The notes beneath the pieces were generated by a model. That model was not told where the DNA came from. It did no database searches and saw only the letters and a list, made by a program, of their open reading frames with translations. 34,793 nt of DNA. It comes from Bacteroidales bacterium (GTDB lineage: Bacteria > Bacteroidota > Bacteroidia > Bacteroidales > F082). A program made the position numbers and the translations under genes. How positions within the stretch are numbered: the first letter of the stretch is position 1; every line of letters starts with the position of its first letter. Where the stretch lies: NCBI GenBank assembly GCA_028277395.1, contig JANQGJ010000023.1, positions 1-34,793 of the forward strand, written 5' to 3'. Shown one piece after another: positions 1 to 11,100 of this stretch.

Positions 1-1616
1 CCCTGGCATACTGGTTCATCTGAGCCGGCAAAGGCAACTGCTGGTGCCTGGACAGTTAATATTATTGTATCAAAACCATCACAATTACCATTACTGACAG
101 CAACATCATAGGTGTCGGCAAGGTTTACAGTTATTGTTTGTGTAGTTGCCCCTGTGCTCCACAAATAGGATGCAAAACCTGTTCCTGCGTCAAGTGTTAT
201 ATTTTCGGTTTCACAAATGGTTGTATCGTTACCGAGATTGACAACCGGGTAGTTGTAGATTGTTACATCTACAGTGGAAACAGATATGGTATTGTCTGTT
301 AAGGTAATGGTTGCTGTTACAGTGAAAGTTCCTGTTCCGGTGAATATATGGTATGGGTAGAGATCGGTGGAGGTGTTGTTTGAACCGGAAGCAGGGTCGC
401 CGAAATCCCAGGTGACGGATTGGACTGAGTTATAGTTTGATAGTTCAAAGAAGGTGGTATCGCCGAGGCAAACGTTTTGGAATGAAATATTTGCTGAAAA
501 GTAGCTTTGGATGAAGGTGGGGAGGCCATATGTAGAATTCCTTCCTTCAAGATATACTCCATTAAAATCAAAGTTACAAGCATCCCCAAGTTCATTGGGA
601 TTATTGATAACAGATAGGGAATCAACACCAATTCTAGTTGCATATATTTTTTGATCCGGGCCAAGCTGAACTGCGCCAAAACCTGCTCCTGATTGAGATT
701 TTGTTGCAACAGCCACAACAGAAGTAATTATGTCATAAGGTGTACCAGCCAATAGATTAGCCTGCCAAATACTGCTAAGAGTATTATTATCACTTGCTGT
801 AAAGTAGAGTCTGGATCCATCAGATGAAAACTCAACACCATATGGATCAATATGGTTTGAAAATGATATGTCATTTGAAACTATACCAGTATTGTTATCA
901 AAATCAAATAATTCAACACGATTCAGTGATCCATAAATTGCACAGGCTATTCTATCACCGGTAGGAGATGATTTTAAATATCCCATATAGTTATCAATAG
1001 GTGTGTGACTTGAGCCTACATTACTAATAACAGGGGTAGGATTAACACCTGAAGAAGTAACCAAAAATGAACAAAATGCGTCAGAATCTCTTTCATGAGT
1101 AATTACCCAGTAATCCTGACCATTATCATGGGCAACAGCAGTTACTTTTTCTGTTACTGGCTCATGTAAATAATTATTCTTTGATATGACTTTGCCTAAT
1201 CCACCATTTAAACTTATATCAACAATTGAGTAGTACAATGTATCTGTATCGGGTAATTGAGCAGGTACTGTAAAAACATAATACTCGTTATCTGAACCAG
1301 GATCAGGAACAATAATTGCAGATTGAGTAGAACTTTCATGTCCTCTTAGTCCGGTACCATTATCCATTATCTGATGATCTCTGTTCCATATGGTCATCCC
1401 ATTGGTATAAAATAGCAGATCGCCATTGGCATCTGATATAGATGCACAACCCTCTAAATTACTTAATGCCCCATCTTTCAGGGCTACAGGATCACCACTA
1501 TTAAAATCAACACCGGCATAATCCCCAAAATACCAGATGTTTGCTTCATTTTGAGAATAGATTAACTGGGATAAAAGAATAACAGATGATAGGATAAAGA
1601 TCTTTAAACATCTCAT
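1..1616 (-). CDS. Secreted WYFG/PKD-domain protein, 3' end outside window
   Basis: An open frame runs from an ATG at 1616 to the window edge, about 538 codons without a stop. It begins with a signal peptide (MRCLKIFILSSVILLSQLIY) followed by NIWYFGDYAGVDF-type sequence, the hallmark N-terminus of a common large Bacteroidota secreted family. That part resembles a beta-propeller, with phrases such as GCASISDANG and LLFYTNGMTIWNR. A PKD domain lies at about residues 375-460 (core TWDFGDPASG), followed by an Ig/PKD-like segment (AGSDEPVCQG) where the window ends. In this family the missing C-terminus usually carries more PKD-like repeats and a gliding-motility/T9SS type B sorting domain; that part cannot be seen here. 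The substrate is unknown, and a role in surface adhesion is only a guess. It is not obviously in an operon with the acyltransferase gene upstream of it, 370 bp away. Confidence 0.85.
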   Translation of the reverse strand, partial: MRCLKIFILSSVILLSQLIYSQNEANIWYFGDYAGVDFNSGDPVALKDGALSNLEGCASISDANGDLLFYTNGMTIWNRDHQIMDNGTGLRGHESSTQSAIIVPDPGSDNEYYVFTVPAQLPDTDTLYYSIVDISLNGGLGKVISKNNYLHEPVTEKVTAVAHDNGQDYWVITHERDSDAFCSFLVTSSGVNPTPVISNVGSSHTPIDNYMGYLKSSPTGDRIACAIYGSLNRVELFDFDNNTGIVSNDISFSNHIDPYGVEFSSDGSRLYFTASDNNTLSSIWQANLLAGTPYDIITSVVAVATKSQSGAGFGAVQLGPDQKIYATRIGVDSLSVINNPNELGDACNFDFNGVYLEGRNSTYGLPTFIQSYFSANISFQNVCLGDTTFFELSNYNSVQSVTWDFGDPASGSNNTSTDLYPYHIFTGTGTFTVTATITLTDNTISVSTVDVTIYNYPVVNLGNDTTICETENITLDAGTGFASYLWSTGATTQTITVNLADTYDVAVSNGNCDGFDTIILTVQAPAVAFAGSDEPVCQ

Positions 1617-1986
1617 AATTATGGCTTTGGTCTTTCAAAAAAAATGTTGTTTGTACCGGTCTTCATAATTGGTTACTAAAACTATGAAAATATCGTTATT
1701 CTTTCGAATTAATACAAACAAAAGTCAGTCTTTACAGATTACAAGATATGTTTAAAAGCAAAAAGGTTGTATATCAACTTTTAAATACTCCAAAATGGCT
1801 GTAAGTATTATTCCTTTGACTTCAGTGAAGCCTGGTTATGTTTACCTTTCAAAAATCTCATGGAATTTATTCAGTTTTCAATATAAGTCAGATAATTACA
1901 ATATCTCAAAAAAGCCGGTTTTCTGTTCATTCACTTTTACAAAGGAAGTTACATACCGGAATTAAGATGGTAACTGTAAAGAAAAT
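1617..1986. other. Intergenic, no gene seen
   Basis: AT-rich spacer between two minus-strand genes. A short plus-strand open frame here overlaps the end of the acyltransferase gene and has no recognisable protein character. I see no convincing hairpin terminator or promoter consensus. Confidence 0.6.
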
Positions 1987-2862
1987 CTACTGCCTGTTTC
2001 TTTTGATTTTCCACCGTTTATGGCTCCACAACCACATCTCCGGTGATTCCTTTATTGACTGTTCAAGTATGTTTGTATAATTATCAATTAGGCAAAAATC
2101 ATCATTTATACCTGGATTTTCTTCCAATACATTTAATTTAATTTCATAGTAACCTCTTTTCACTTTTTTGAAAGAAGGGAATATAACTACCTGATCGCTT
2201 TTTTTAGCAATCCTGTCAACGCCTATAAAAAATCCTGTTTCCTGATTCAAAAATTCAACCCAGTGTTTCGTACTTCCGTTTTGAGGTCGCTGATCACCGG
2301 CAATCAGATTTAGGGTAGGTATATTTTTTTGTTTGTATTGTAATAATGTTTTGTATCCCTTGTTAGCTTCAATGCAAACTAATCCAAACCGGCATCTTAT
2401 TTGTTCCATAAGCTTTCTGAAATAAATATTTGATGGCGGAGTATAAAATGCTGTTACAGTATACTGCGTAAATAACGGTATAAAGGATAACCACTCCCAG
2501 TTACCCTGATGTGATGTATAAAATACAATACTTCTGTTTTGATCAAAGTACTTTTCAAGTATCTCAGGATTTATAATAATAAAACGCTTATTTACAGAGC
2601 TTCTGCTAATGGTTAATGATTTCAGTATTTCAACCATTATATCCGAAAAGTGACGATAGAACTTCTTTTCAATTTCAATAATATCGGTTTCAGATTTACC
2701 CGGAAAAGAGTTCTTAATATTATCTCTGACTACATCCCGTCTGTATTTAACAAGATAGTAAACAACTAAATATGCCAGGTCCGAAAACAGGTAAAGTACC
2801 CGCATTGGTAATATTGAATACAGATAAAACGGGGTGAATTTTATTAAGGTTAATACATTCAT
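1987..2862 (-). CDS. Lipid A late acyltransferase, LpxL/HtrB family
   Basis: A 291-residue protein of the lysophospholipid acyltransferase superfamily, Bacteroidota HtrB/LpxL type. These inner-membrane enzymes transfer a secondary acyl chain from acyl-ACP to a lipid A precursor on the cytoplasmic face. Visible signs are an N-terminal hydrophobic segment (residues about 10-40), the catalytic HX4E motif as HQGNWE (His118, Glu123), the GDQRP motif at residues 189-193, and the C-terminal WLWSHKRWK element typical of the family. Length matches the usual 290-310 residues. It sits alone on the minus strand with wide gaps to both neighbours, as is usual for this gene in Bacteroidota. Which LpxL/M position it acylates cannot be told from the sequence. 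Confidence 0.88.
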   Translation of the reverse strand: MNVLTLIKFTPFYLYSILPMRVLYLFSDLAYLVVYYLVKYRRDVVRDNIKNSFPGKSETDIIEIEKKFYRHFSDIMVEILKSLTISRSSVNKRFIIINPEILEKYFDQNRSIVFYTSHQGNWEWLSFIPLFTQYTVTAFYTPPSNIYFRKLMEQIRCRFGLVCIEANKGYKTLLQYKQKNIPTLNLIAGDQRPQNGSTKHWVEFLNQETGFFIGVDRIAKKSDQVVIFPSFKKVKRGYYEIKLNVLEENPGINDDFCLIDNYTNILEQSIKESPEMWLWSHKRWKIKRNRQ

Positions 2863-3205
2863 TTAATGCCTTTCGGTATTGGTTGCCACTTATTATATAT
2901 TAGTAATCTCAATTTTTCAGCAGATAGCATATCTCAGAATTTTAATTATTTCCTGAGTTCTGACTGACATAGGTTGATAACTCTTTAAAAGGTAGTGTCA
3001 AACCTACTGTTTTTTTCAATTCATCACAAAACTAAATAATTAATCTCTATAACCGGATTTCATTCATATTTTTCAAATACAATATTTAAATCTGCTGTAC
3101 TAACTATAGAAAGACAAACAGGAAACCAAAAGGTCACATTTCAAGCAGGTATTTTTACAGGAATATCCCCGGAATAGCTCCGGGAGACATATTAAGTCTG
3201 TACGG
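2863..3205. other. Intergenic with a GC hairpin near arsM
   Basis: AT-rich spacer between the acyltransferase start and the arsM stop. Apart from the hairpin at 3168-3184 I see no gene or repeat in it. Confidence 0.6.
3168..3184 (-). terminator. Possible terminator hairpin after arsM
   Basis: CCCGG (3168-3172) pairs with CCGGG (3180-3184), plus one A-T pair, around a five-base loop. It lies about 20 bp downstream of the arsM stop on the minus strand. No T-run follows, so intrinsic termination is uncertain. Confidence 0.35.
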
Positions 3206-4003
3206 TTATTTTTCACCATAAACTGTAATACTTAGTATTTCAATTTTATCTGATTTATAAACACTGAACTCTTCTTTGTCCAGAATTTGTTTAACCATAT
3301 CATCAGGAATTTTATATTTTTTCTCTTCAACAATTTCTACCTTGCTAAAACCTGATTCTTTAATTATATTCAGGTATTCATTTTTATCAATAGCACCAGC
3401 TACACATCCTACATATAATTCGGCCGATTTCCTGAGTTTATCAGGTAAGTTACCGTTTATTACAATATCTGATATGCTGAATTTGCCAGTACTGTTTAAT
3501 ATCCTGTAAACTTCTGAAAAAGCCTTTTGCTTATTTGGCACAAGGTTCAATACACAATTGCTTAAAACCACATCAGCAGATTCATCACTAAGGGGTATTT
3601 TCTCAATATCACCTAAAATGAATTCTACATTATTATAACCAAGCTTTGTGTTATTTTCCTTAGCCTTTGAGATCATTGCACTTGTCATATCAATACCAAT
3701 TACTTTACCCTCATCGCCAACAAGACTGCGGGCAACAAATGCATCATTTCCGGCACCGGCACCCAGATCAACAACTCTATCACCTTTTTTAATATTGATG
3801 AAACCCGTTGGAATACCACAACCAAGTGCATAATCCGCATCTTTGGAGTATCCTTCCAGCAGGCTGTAGTCATGACTAAATCCTGTACTTCCGTCAACAA
3901 ATTTGAAATCAGTTCCACAATTACAATTACAACCACAGTTTGTATCTGAATCCACTATTTGAGAATATTTGTCAATTACCGTGTTTTTTATTTCTTCCGA
4001 CAT
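3206..4003 (-). CDS. arsM: Arsenite S-adenosylmethionine methyltransferase ArsM
   Basis: A 265-residue cytoplasmic SAM-dependent methyltransferase that methylates As(III) to less toxic or volatile species. The class I SAM motif is VVDLGAGAGNDAF (about residues 77-89) with the acidic motif II in IGID (residues 102-105). Three cysteines in the contexts expected of ArsM are present: Cys62 in ALGCGIPTG, Cys150 in LSNCVLNLVP and Cys200 in YVGCVAGA; they bind arsenite. The N-terminus carries an extra CGCNCNC cluster (Cys23, 25, 27, 29), which may add metalloid binding. Length is typical of bacterial ArsM. It stands alone; no arsR, arsB or arsC is in the window, although an inverted repeat lies just upstream. 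Confidence 0.93.
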   Translation of the reverse strand: MSEEIKNTVIDKYSQIVDSDTNCGCNCNCGTDFKFVDGSTGFSHDYSLLEGYSKDADYALGCGIPTGFINIKKGDRVVDLGAGAGNDAFVARSLVGDEGKVIGIDMTSAMISKAKENNTKLGYNNVEFILGDIEKIPLSDESADVVLSNCVLNLVPNKQKAFSEVYRILNSTGKFSISDIVINGNLPDKLRKSAELYVGCVAGAIDKNEYLNIIKESGFSKVEIVEEKKYKIPDDMVKQILDKEEFSVYKSDKIEILSITVYGEK

Positions 4004-4030
4004 ATTATTTTGTTTTAATTTTTAGATATT

Positions 4031-4051
4031 CCGGTTTTTAAATATTACCGG
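4031..4051. promoter_or_regulatory. Inverted repeat upstream of arsM
   Basis: CCGGT (4031-4035) and ACCGG (4047-4051) form an inverted repeat with an 11-bp AT-rich spacer, 28 bp upstream of the arsM ATG. The arms are short. It could be a repressor operator for a regulator encoded elsewhere, or chance. Confidence 0.25.
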
Positions 4052-4273
4052 TGTTTGTATTATAGACGGAAAACCTGAAAAAGGATGCAAAATATACCTG
4101 GCTATATTAATTTCATGTAATTATTAAATAAGTAATTGTTTTGTTTATTGATGATTATTTTCGTATTTTTAATTCACTTTTTTTCTTGTTTCATGCATTC
4201 AAAAAAAATGTTGAAGTTGAACCAACCAATTCGGAAGTTTTAAGCCCATATACTAAACAAATATACCATAACC

Positions 4274-7200
4274 ATGATCAAAAAGATACTTATTACCCTG
4301 TTTATTACCATTTTTTGTATTAATGTTGTTAAGGCTGACTGGATTCCTCTAAGCATCAGAAATAGTGAAAAGACCCCGCCTACAGTCACAATAATTGATA
4401 ACAATGATCTGAGCACCACAGTTAAAGTTGAAATATCAGGTTTTGATTTAGATAAGATAGTTTCAGAAGGAAAAACATACAGTAAACTTGATTTGTTGTC
4501 TGATATATTTGTAAGTAATCCCGGATCGCCTGAATTACCTTACATTGCAACAATTCTGGCCATCCCTGACAGGGGAGGAGTCTCTGTAGAAGTAGTTGAT
4601 ATTTCCAAAACACAAGTGTTTGATAATATATATATTAATCCTGCAAGAGAAAGCCAGGTTGAAGGGAAACCTGAGAATCAGTTTGTGGAAAGTAAAAGTC
4701 TATATAGTTCAAAGGATATTTTCCCTGTTGAGAATGCATCTGTTGAACCTCCATCGGTTTTTCGTGATTTTAGAATCACAAGGTTGTCAGTCTATCCCAT
4801 AAAATATATTCCAACAAAAAATGAAATTCATGTTGCTTCATCTATAACTGTGAAAATAAGTTATGATAAAGGAGAGGAGATAAACCCTAAATTATCTCCA
4901 CAAAAAGCTATTGCACCTTCATTTGGTAGTCTATACAGGAGCTTTATTTCAAATTATCAATATGTACTTGATAGCAGGTACGATGGTGAAGAAAATGGCA
5001 GGGAAGTATTACTATGCATAATGAATGATAATTACGTTGATGAATTTGATGAATTTGTTGAATGGAAAACACAAAGTGGTATCTATACTCATATAACAAG
5101 GTTTAGTGATATTGGTGCTAATTCTTATAATTCTGAGATTATTTATAATCATCTGATCAATACTTATTATGAATGGGAATATCCGCCGACATATGTACTG
5201 TTTGTGGGGGATTATGAACATTTTCCTGCCATGTCATATGAAGGTAATGCCAGTGAGAATGCATTTGTTATGCTTGATGGTGATGATTTTTTTCCTGAAA
5301 TGATGGTTGGCAGGTTTACAAACCAGAATGATTATAAACTTAAGGTAATGACAAATAAAGTTGTAAACTACGAAAAGGAACCCTATACCGATGAAACGGC
5401 ATGGTTTAGAAAAGCAACATGTTGCTCAAACAATGATTATGAGTCGCAGGTAGAAACTAAAAGATTTACAACAAATGTTATGCTGGTAGATGGTGGTTTT
5501 ACTTCTGTAGATACCATGATGAGTGATGGAAATTTCAATGGTTCCGGTTGTACATATAATATATTTGACGTAATTACTGCAATTAATGATGGTCGCAGTT
5601 TCCTGAATTACCGCGGAGAAGGATGGGTATATGGATGGGATGCAACATGTTATGAGTTTAGGGTAAATGATGTTTCCGGATTGAACAACGGAGAAAAACT
5701 TCCGTTTGTAACAAGTATTGGATGCGGGGTAGCAACATTTAACAGCTATGGAGGAAACTGTTTCGGAGAGGAATGGATTGAACTTGGAACCCCTCATTCA
5801 CCAAGAGGAGCAATTGCCTTTATTGGTCCTACCGGAATAACCCATACTACCTATAACAATCGGATCGACAAAGGTATTTATGTCGGGATGTTTCGTGAAG
5901 GGATGGATACTCCCGGACAGGCATTACTCAGAGGAAAACTATATATGTACAATGTATTTGGTACCGATCCAAAGGTAGAATACAACTACCATGTTTTTTG
6001 TCAGCTAGGTGACCCCAGCGTGCGTATATGGAAAAATGTACCATTGGATGTTAATGTTGATTATCAGTCAACAATTCCTGTGGGTTATAATCAATTGGAA
6101 ATTACTGTAACATCATCTGCCATTGGATTCCCAATTCCAAATGCAAAGGTTTGTTTATATGGTGATGAAGTGTACATTACTGCTGTTTGTGATTCTTTGG
6201 GGGTGGCCAGAATTGATTTTACTCCCGAAGTTCCACAAACATTAACTATTACGGTTCATGGAAATAATGTTTTTCCTTATCAGGGAACTATTGATGTTAT
6301 CCATACTTCTGAAATGGTAGGGCCTGAGAATTACCCTGTGATAACTGAAGTTGATGGTAATTTTGACGGCTATATAAATCCCGGTGAAAAATGTAAGATA
6401 AAGTTTATTCTAAAAAACTGGGGAACGGAAACATCACATAATGTTCAGGCATCTCTATCGGTTGTTGAAACAGATTTGGCGGAGGTGCTAACAACTGATC
6501 CGGTTGATTTTGGAAGTATTGAATCCGGAGCATCAACAAACGAAGAAGCATTTATTTTCAGGGTATTTCCTGAATGTCCGGTTGGAGACAATATTACGCT
6601 TGAACTGCACGTAAGTAGTACTACAAGTACCTGGGAATATACCTATCCAATAGAACTTATGGGTTGTGAATTAGTATATCACAGCTGTATAGTTAATGAT
6701 AATGATCCGTTTAACCTGAATAAAAATTATAAACTTGACCCGGGAGAAACTGCAATGTTATATCTGGCAGTTGAGAACACAGGTTTTGATGTTGCTCCCA
6801 ATGTTATTGGAAAACTAACAAGCAACGACCCGTTTATAACAGTTGATGATCAGTGGGGATCTTTTAGTACTATTGATTCAGGAGAAGTTGAATATAGCTA
6901 TATGAACTATTTCATCGTAAATATTGATCCAACATGTCCGGAAAGTTATTATGCAGATTGTTCACTGGAGTTGAATACTAATGGAGGAAATTATCCTTAT
7001 AATACTACCGTTGATTTCCAGTTACCAATATCGGTCCCTTCTTCTTCTGACTATACAGGTCCGGATGATTATGGGTACTATGCTTATTCCAACCAGGATA
7101 CCTTGTACGAACAGGCACCTGTTTATGAATGGATTGATATAAGTTATGTTGGTGAAGAAATATTAATTCCGGATGGTTCAAGTAACCATACAGTTACGCT

Positions 7201-8035
7201 TGATTTACCTTTTACATTTAAATATTATGGTAATTACTACGATGATATTCGTGTAAGCACTGATGGATGGATAGCATTTGGATCAGGAACTCAAACACAA
7301 CCAATAAATTATCCAATTCCACATGGTGACCACGTTAATTGTATGGTGGCTGCATTTTGGGATGACCTGCACGAAGGATATAATGAACTGGGGAAAATGT
7401 ATTATCATTATGACATTTACAGTCATCAGTTTATAATTGAGTGGAAAAATATCGGGCACCATGAATTTACGTATGAACGACCTGTTGAAACTTTCCAGAT
7501 CAAAATATTAAGCCCACTATATTTTCAAACACCAACTGGCGATGGTGAGATAATTGTGCAGTATCAAAATGTTGAAAAAGCAAATAGCATGACTGTTGGG
7601 ATTGAAGATGATACTCAAACAATAGGGTTACAGTATGTTCATAATTCCAATTATGATCCAACAGCATCAAAGATCATGGATAGTACTGCTATTAAGTTTA
7701 CTACGGAACCACCACTTGTAACGGTTTCTGTTGATGAAAAACCATTTGTTGAGCATAAGGAAATTATACTGGAGCAAAATATTCCCAATCCTTTTAATAA
7801 CACAACTACAATAAACTACTATCTGCCGTATGAAACCGATGTAACAGTCAATTTCTATAGTTTGACCGGTAAACTAATAAAAACTATACATCAGGGAGTT
7901 CAACAACCGGGTAATCATTCTGCTATTTGGGATGGAAAAGATGAGACAGGTATAATTATGGAGCCAGGTATCTACTTCTATAGTTTATTTACTGAATCTT
8001 CTGTTCAAACCAAAAAATTACTGATTGCGTATTAA
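4274..8035 (+). CDS. Gingipain-like C25 family T9SS surface protein, copy 1
   Basis: A 1253-residue exported protein. Regions in order: signal peptide (about 1-21, cut before DWIPL); a C25-type propeptide region (about 35-205); a C25 caspase-like core (about 245-590) with LFVGDYEHFP, PEMMVGRFT and CQLGDPSVRIW; two CARDB/Ig-like regions after it; a nidogen-like beta domain (about 930-1160, with STDGWIAFG and AAFWDDL); and a T9SS type A sorting domain (last ~85 residues, EQNIPNPFN to the end). The nucleophile position is kept (Cys484 in SIGCGVATF). The usual Gly-His-Gly of the catalytic dyad reads NYRGEGW, with Glu449 instead of His, so protease activity is doubtful. A paralogue follows after 162 bp. 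C25 enzymes are surface cysteine endopeptidases; here a structural or binding role is equally possible. Confidence 0.85.
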   Translation: MIKKILITLFITIFCINVVKADWIPLSIRNSEKTPPTVTIIDNNDLSTTVKVEISGFDLDKIVSEGKTYSKLDLLSDIFVSNPGSPELPYIATILAIPDRGGVSVEVVDISKTQVFDNIYINPARESQVEGKPENQFVESKSLYSSKDIFPVENASVEPPSVFRDFRITRLSVYPIKYIPTKNEIHVASSITVKISYDKGEEINPKLSPQKAIAPSFGSLYRSFISNYQYVLDSRYDGEENGREVLLCIMNDNYVDEFDEFVEWKTQSGIYTHITRFSDIGANSYNSEIIYNHLINTYYEWEYPPTYVLFVGDYEHFPAMSYEGNASENAFVMLDGDDFFPEMMVGRFTNQNDYKLKVMTNKVVNYEKEPYTDETAWFRKATCCSNNDYESQVETKRFTTNVMLVDGGFTSVDTMMSDGNFNGSGCTYNIFDVITAINDGRSFLNYRGEGWVYGWDATCYEFRVNDVSGLNNGEKLPFVTSIGCGVATFNSYGGNCFGEEWIELGTPHSPRGAIAFIGPTGITHTTYNNRIDKGIYVGMFREGMDTPGQALLRGKLYMYNVFGTDPKVEYNYHVFCQLGDPSVRIWKNVPLDVNVDYQSTIPVGYNQLEITVTSSAIGFPIPNAKVCLYGDEVYITAVCDSLGVARIDFTPEVPQTLTITVHGNNVFPYQGTIDVIHTSEMVGPENYPVITEVDGNFDGYINPGEKCKIKFILKNWGTETSHNVQASLSVVETDLAEVLTTDPVDFGSIESGASTNEEAFIFRVFPECPVGDNITLELHVSSTTSTWEYTYPIELMGCELVYHSCIVNDNDPFNLNKNYKLDPGETAMLYLAVENTGFDVAPNVIGKLTSNDPFITVDDQWGSFSTIDSGEVEYSYMNYFIVNIDPTCPESYYADCSLELNTNGGNYPYNTTVDFQLPISVPSSSDYTGPDDYGYYAYSNQDTLYEQAPVYEWIDISYVGEEILIPDGSSNHTVTLDLPFTFKYYGNYYDDIRVSTDGWIAFGSGTQTQPINYPIPHGDHVNCMVAAFWDDLHEGYNELGKMYYHYDIYSHQFIIEWKNIGHHEFTYERPVETFQIKILSPLYFQTPTGDGEIIVQYQNVEKANSMTVGIEDDTQTIGLQYVHNSNYDPTASKIMDSTAIKFTTEPPLVTVSVDEKPFVEHKEIILEQNIPNPFNNTTTINYYLPYETDVTVNFYSLTGKLIKTIHQGVQQPGNHSAIWDGKDETGIIMEPGIYFYSLFTESSVQTKKLLIAY

Positions 8036-8137
8036 CAAAAAATGCAGAACAGAATTCTGAGAGGCAACCATATTACGATATATTTGTCTTGCTTAAAGGA
8101 TCAAATATTAATTAGAGCTATCAGAATATTAATTTTT

Positions 8138-8169
8138 TTTGTTGTCAACTGCTTAAATTGATAAATTTA
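8138..8169 (+). promoter_or_regulatory. Candidate Bacteroidota sigma-ABfr promoter
   Basis: TTTG at 8138-8141 and TAAATTTA at 8162-8169 are separated by 20 bp, near the Bacteroidota consensus TTTG/TAnnTTTG. The site ends 28 bp before the ATG of the second C25 gene. It would be the natural promoter for the long unit running to 20004. It was found by eye in AT-rich DNA, so chance is possible. Confidence 0.35.
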
Positions 8170-8197
8170 CCACTTTAGTTATATAAAAAACCTGACT

Positions 8198-11100
8198 ATG
8201 TTTAAAAATTTCCTCCTCATTCTTATTATTTCATTGTCCTTTATTAGCGAAATATGGGCAGATTGGGTGCCACTTAAAGGTAAAAGAGCTACTTCAGCAC
8301 CCCCTGAAGTTACAATACTAAGTGATAACACCAGTAGCACAATCATCAAATTTGACCTTGCAGGTTTTGAGATGAATGATCTGTTATCTGATGGGAGAAC
8401 TTTTAATAAAGTTGATCTGCTATCTGATATTTTTGTTTCAAAACCCGGTTATCCCGAATTACCTCAACTCGCGAAGGTTCTTGCAATACCTGATCAGGGT
8501 GGTGTTACAGTGGAAGTGATTGAAACCAGTGAAGTTGAGGTTTTTAAAAATGTTCATCTGCAACCAGCCCGTGAAAGTTGGATCGAAGGTCAACCTGAAA
8601 CTCCTTACAATGAAAACAGTGTTATTTATGAGTCAAACGATATTTTTCCTTCGGAAATTGCATCAATAGATCCTCCGTCGGTTTTTCGTGATTTCAGGAT
8701 TGCACGATTATCAGTTTCACCAATTAGGTACATACCATCCAAAAAAGAAATACATGCGGTTTCATCTGTTACCGTGAAGATAAATTATGGAAAGGGGAAA
8801 GAAATTAATCCAAAAACTACCCCGAGAAAACCTATAGCGCCTTCTTTTGGAAAATTGTACCGTAGTTTTATTTACAACTATCATAATGTTTTGAACAGCA
8901 GATATAACGGAGAGGAAGATGGTATTGAGATGATGGTGTGTATAATGCCCGACGATTTTGTTGATAGCTTTGAACCATATGCTGAATGGAAAAGGCAAAG
9001 TGGCACCGATGTTCATATAACAAAGTTTAGCGATATTGGGGCAAACTCCAGCAATGCTTCAATAATAAGAAATTACTTATCGGATATATATTACGAATGG
9101 GATAATCCTCCAACATATGTTCTGATTGTTGGAGATGATGGCATTTTCCCGATTCAGATTGTAAATTATGATTTTTCTTTTCCAAATGAGGATTATTTTG
9201 TGGAAATTGAAGGTGACGACCATTTCCCTGAAATGATGATAGGCAGGTTTACCAATCAAAATGATTATAAGTTGCAGGTAATGATTAACAAGTTCATAAA
9301 ATATGAAAAAGAACCATACACTGCATCAACCGATTGGTTTAAAAAAGGTACATGCTGTTCAAACAACGAATATGAATCACAGGTTAAAACAAAACGATTT
9401 GCTGCAGGTCTGATGTTAAATGAAGGAGGATTTACTTCAGTTGATACAATAATGAGCGATGGTGGCTGGGGAGGATATGGTTGTACTGTTAGTTTAACAG
9501 ATGTTACAAATGCTATAAACGAAGGCCGGAGTTATCTTAACTACCGTGGTGAAGGATGGAGTGATGGCTGGTGGGCAAATTGTTATAGTTTCAACACTTC
9601 CACAGTATCCGGTTTGAACAATGGCGAAATGCTGACCTTTGTTACAAGTATTGGTTGCGGCGTTGCCAAATTCGAGGATTATGGCGGCAATTGTTTTGGT
9701 GAAGAATGGCTGGAACTTGGTTCCATCGATAATCCAAGAGGAGCAGTAGCATTTGTAGGACCTACTTCAAATACTCATACAACATACAATAACCGTATTG
9801 ATAAAGGTATATATCAGGGAATGTTTGCCGAAGGTATGGATACACCAGGGCAGGCATTGTTGAGAGGTAAGCTTTATATGTACAACGTTTTCGGAACCGA
9901 CCCCTGGGTTGAATATCACTACAGGGTTTTCTGCTTATTGGGAGATCCTTCGATACATATATGGAAAGATGTGCCTGAAGCGATTGTTGCGAGCTATCCC
10001 CAAAATGCACCGGTTGGATACAGTCAGCCTGAATTTGTTATTAAATCCGTTGCTACAGGATTACCTGTACCAAATGCGCAGGTATGTCTTGCCGGCGATG
10101 ATATTTTCGAAACTGCATACACTGACTCATCAGGAGTTGTAAGTATAGGCATTACTCCTGAATTTGAACAAACAATTGTTGTAACAGTTCGTGGAGGAAA
10201 TGTAATACCACATCAGGGGACAATTGTTGTTGAACAAACAGCTGAGCAGGTTGGACCATTGAACTATCCGGTAATAATCGATATTGACGGAAATGAAGAC
10301 GGGTTAATTAATCCAAATGAAAATTGCAAAATAACATTTACTCTTAAGAACTGGGGAACACAAACAGCAAACAACGTTAATGCTACATTATCAGTTGCTG
10401 AAACAAACTATGCTGAGATTGTAACAGGAGGTCCAATAAGCTTTGGTAACCTTGATTCCGGAGATTCTTTTACAGGTGATCCATTCCAGTTTCGTGTTCT
10501 TCCTGCATGTCCTGTAGGTGAATATATTACTTTGGTACTGGATGTTACAAGCAGTACAAGTTCCTGGGAATACAATTACCCTGAAGAAGCCATGGGATGT
10601 GAATTGATATACACTAGTAATATTATTGATGATGAAAATGAAGTGGAAACTAATTACAGGATGGATCCTGGTGAAACGGTTAAACTTTATATAAAAATTA
10701 ATAATATTGGTGTAGATATTGCAACAGAGGTTACAGGAACGCTAGCAAGTGTTGATCCATATATGACAATTGTAGATGCAAACGGTACTTTTGGAGATGT
10801 TGACACAAATCAGTTTGTAACAAATTCATCAGATCATTTTATCGTTACGGTTAACCCTACCTGTCCACTGGAACATTATGCAGATTTTACACTTACACTT
10901 GTTACCAATAATGGAAATTATCCTTATGAAAACACAGTTGCTTTTCATGTCCCTGTAGGAGTTCCCATGCCAACAGACTTTACCGGACCGGATGATTACG
11001 GATACTATGCGTATTCAGACAGTGATACTTTGTATAAACAATCTCCTGAATATAACTGGTTCGAAATTAATTCATTGGGCACACAACTTAATGTTCCCAG

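Noticed and set aside
1838..2080. Plus-strand open frame of 80 codons
   Set aside because: It overlaps the 3' end of the acyltransferase gene on the other strand and has no protein features.
2990..3017. Short hairpin followed by T-run
   Set aside because: Only a 4-bp stem, and no plus-strand gene ends there.
3276..3509. Plus-strand open frame over arsM
   Set aside because: Antisense shadow of the arsM coding sequence.
5426..5797. Minus-strand open frame of 123 codons
   Set aside because: It lies inside the C25 core of the first gingipain-like gene and has no domain.
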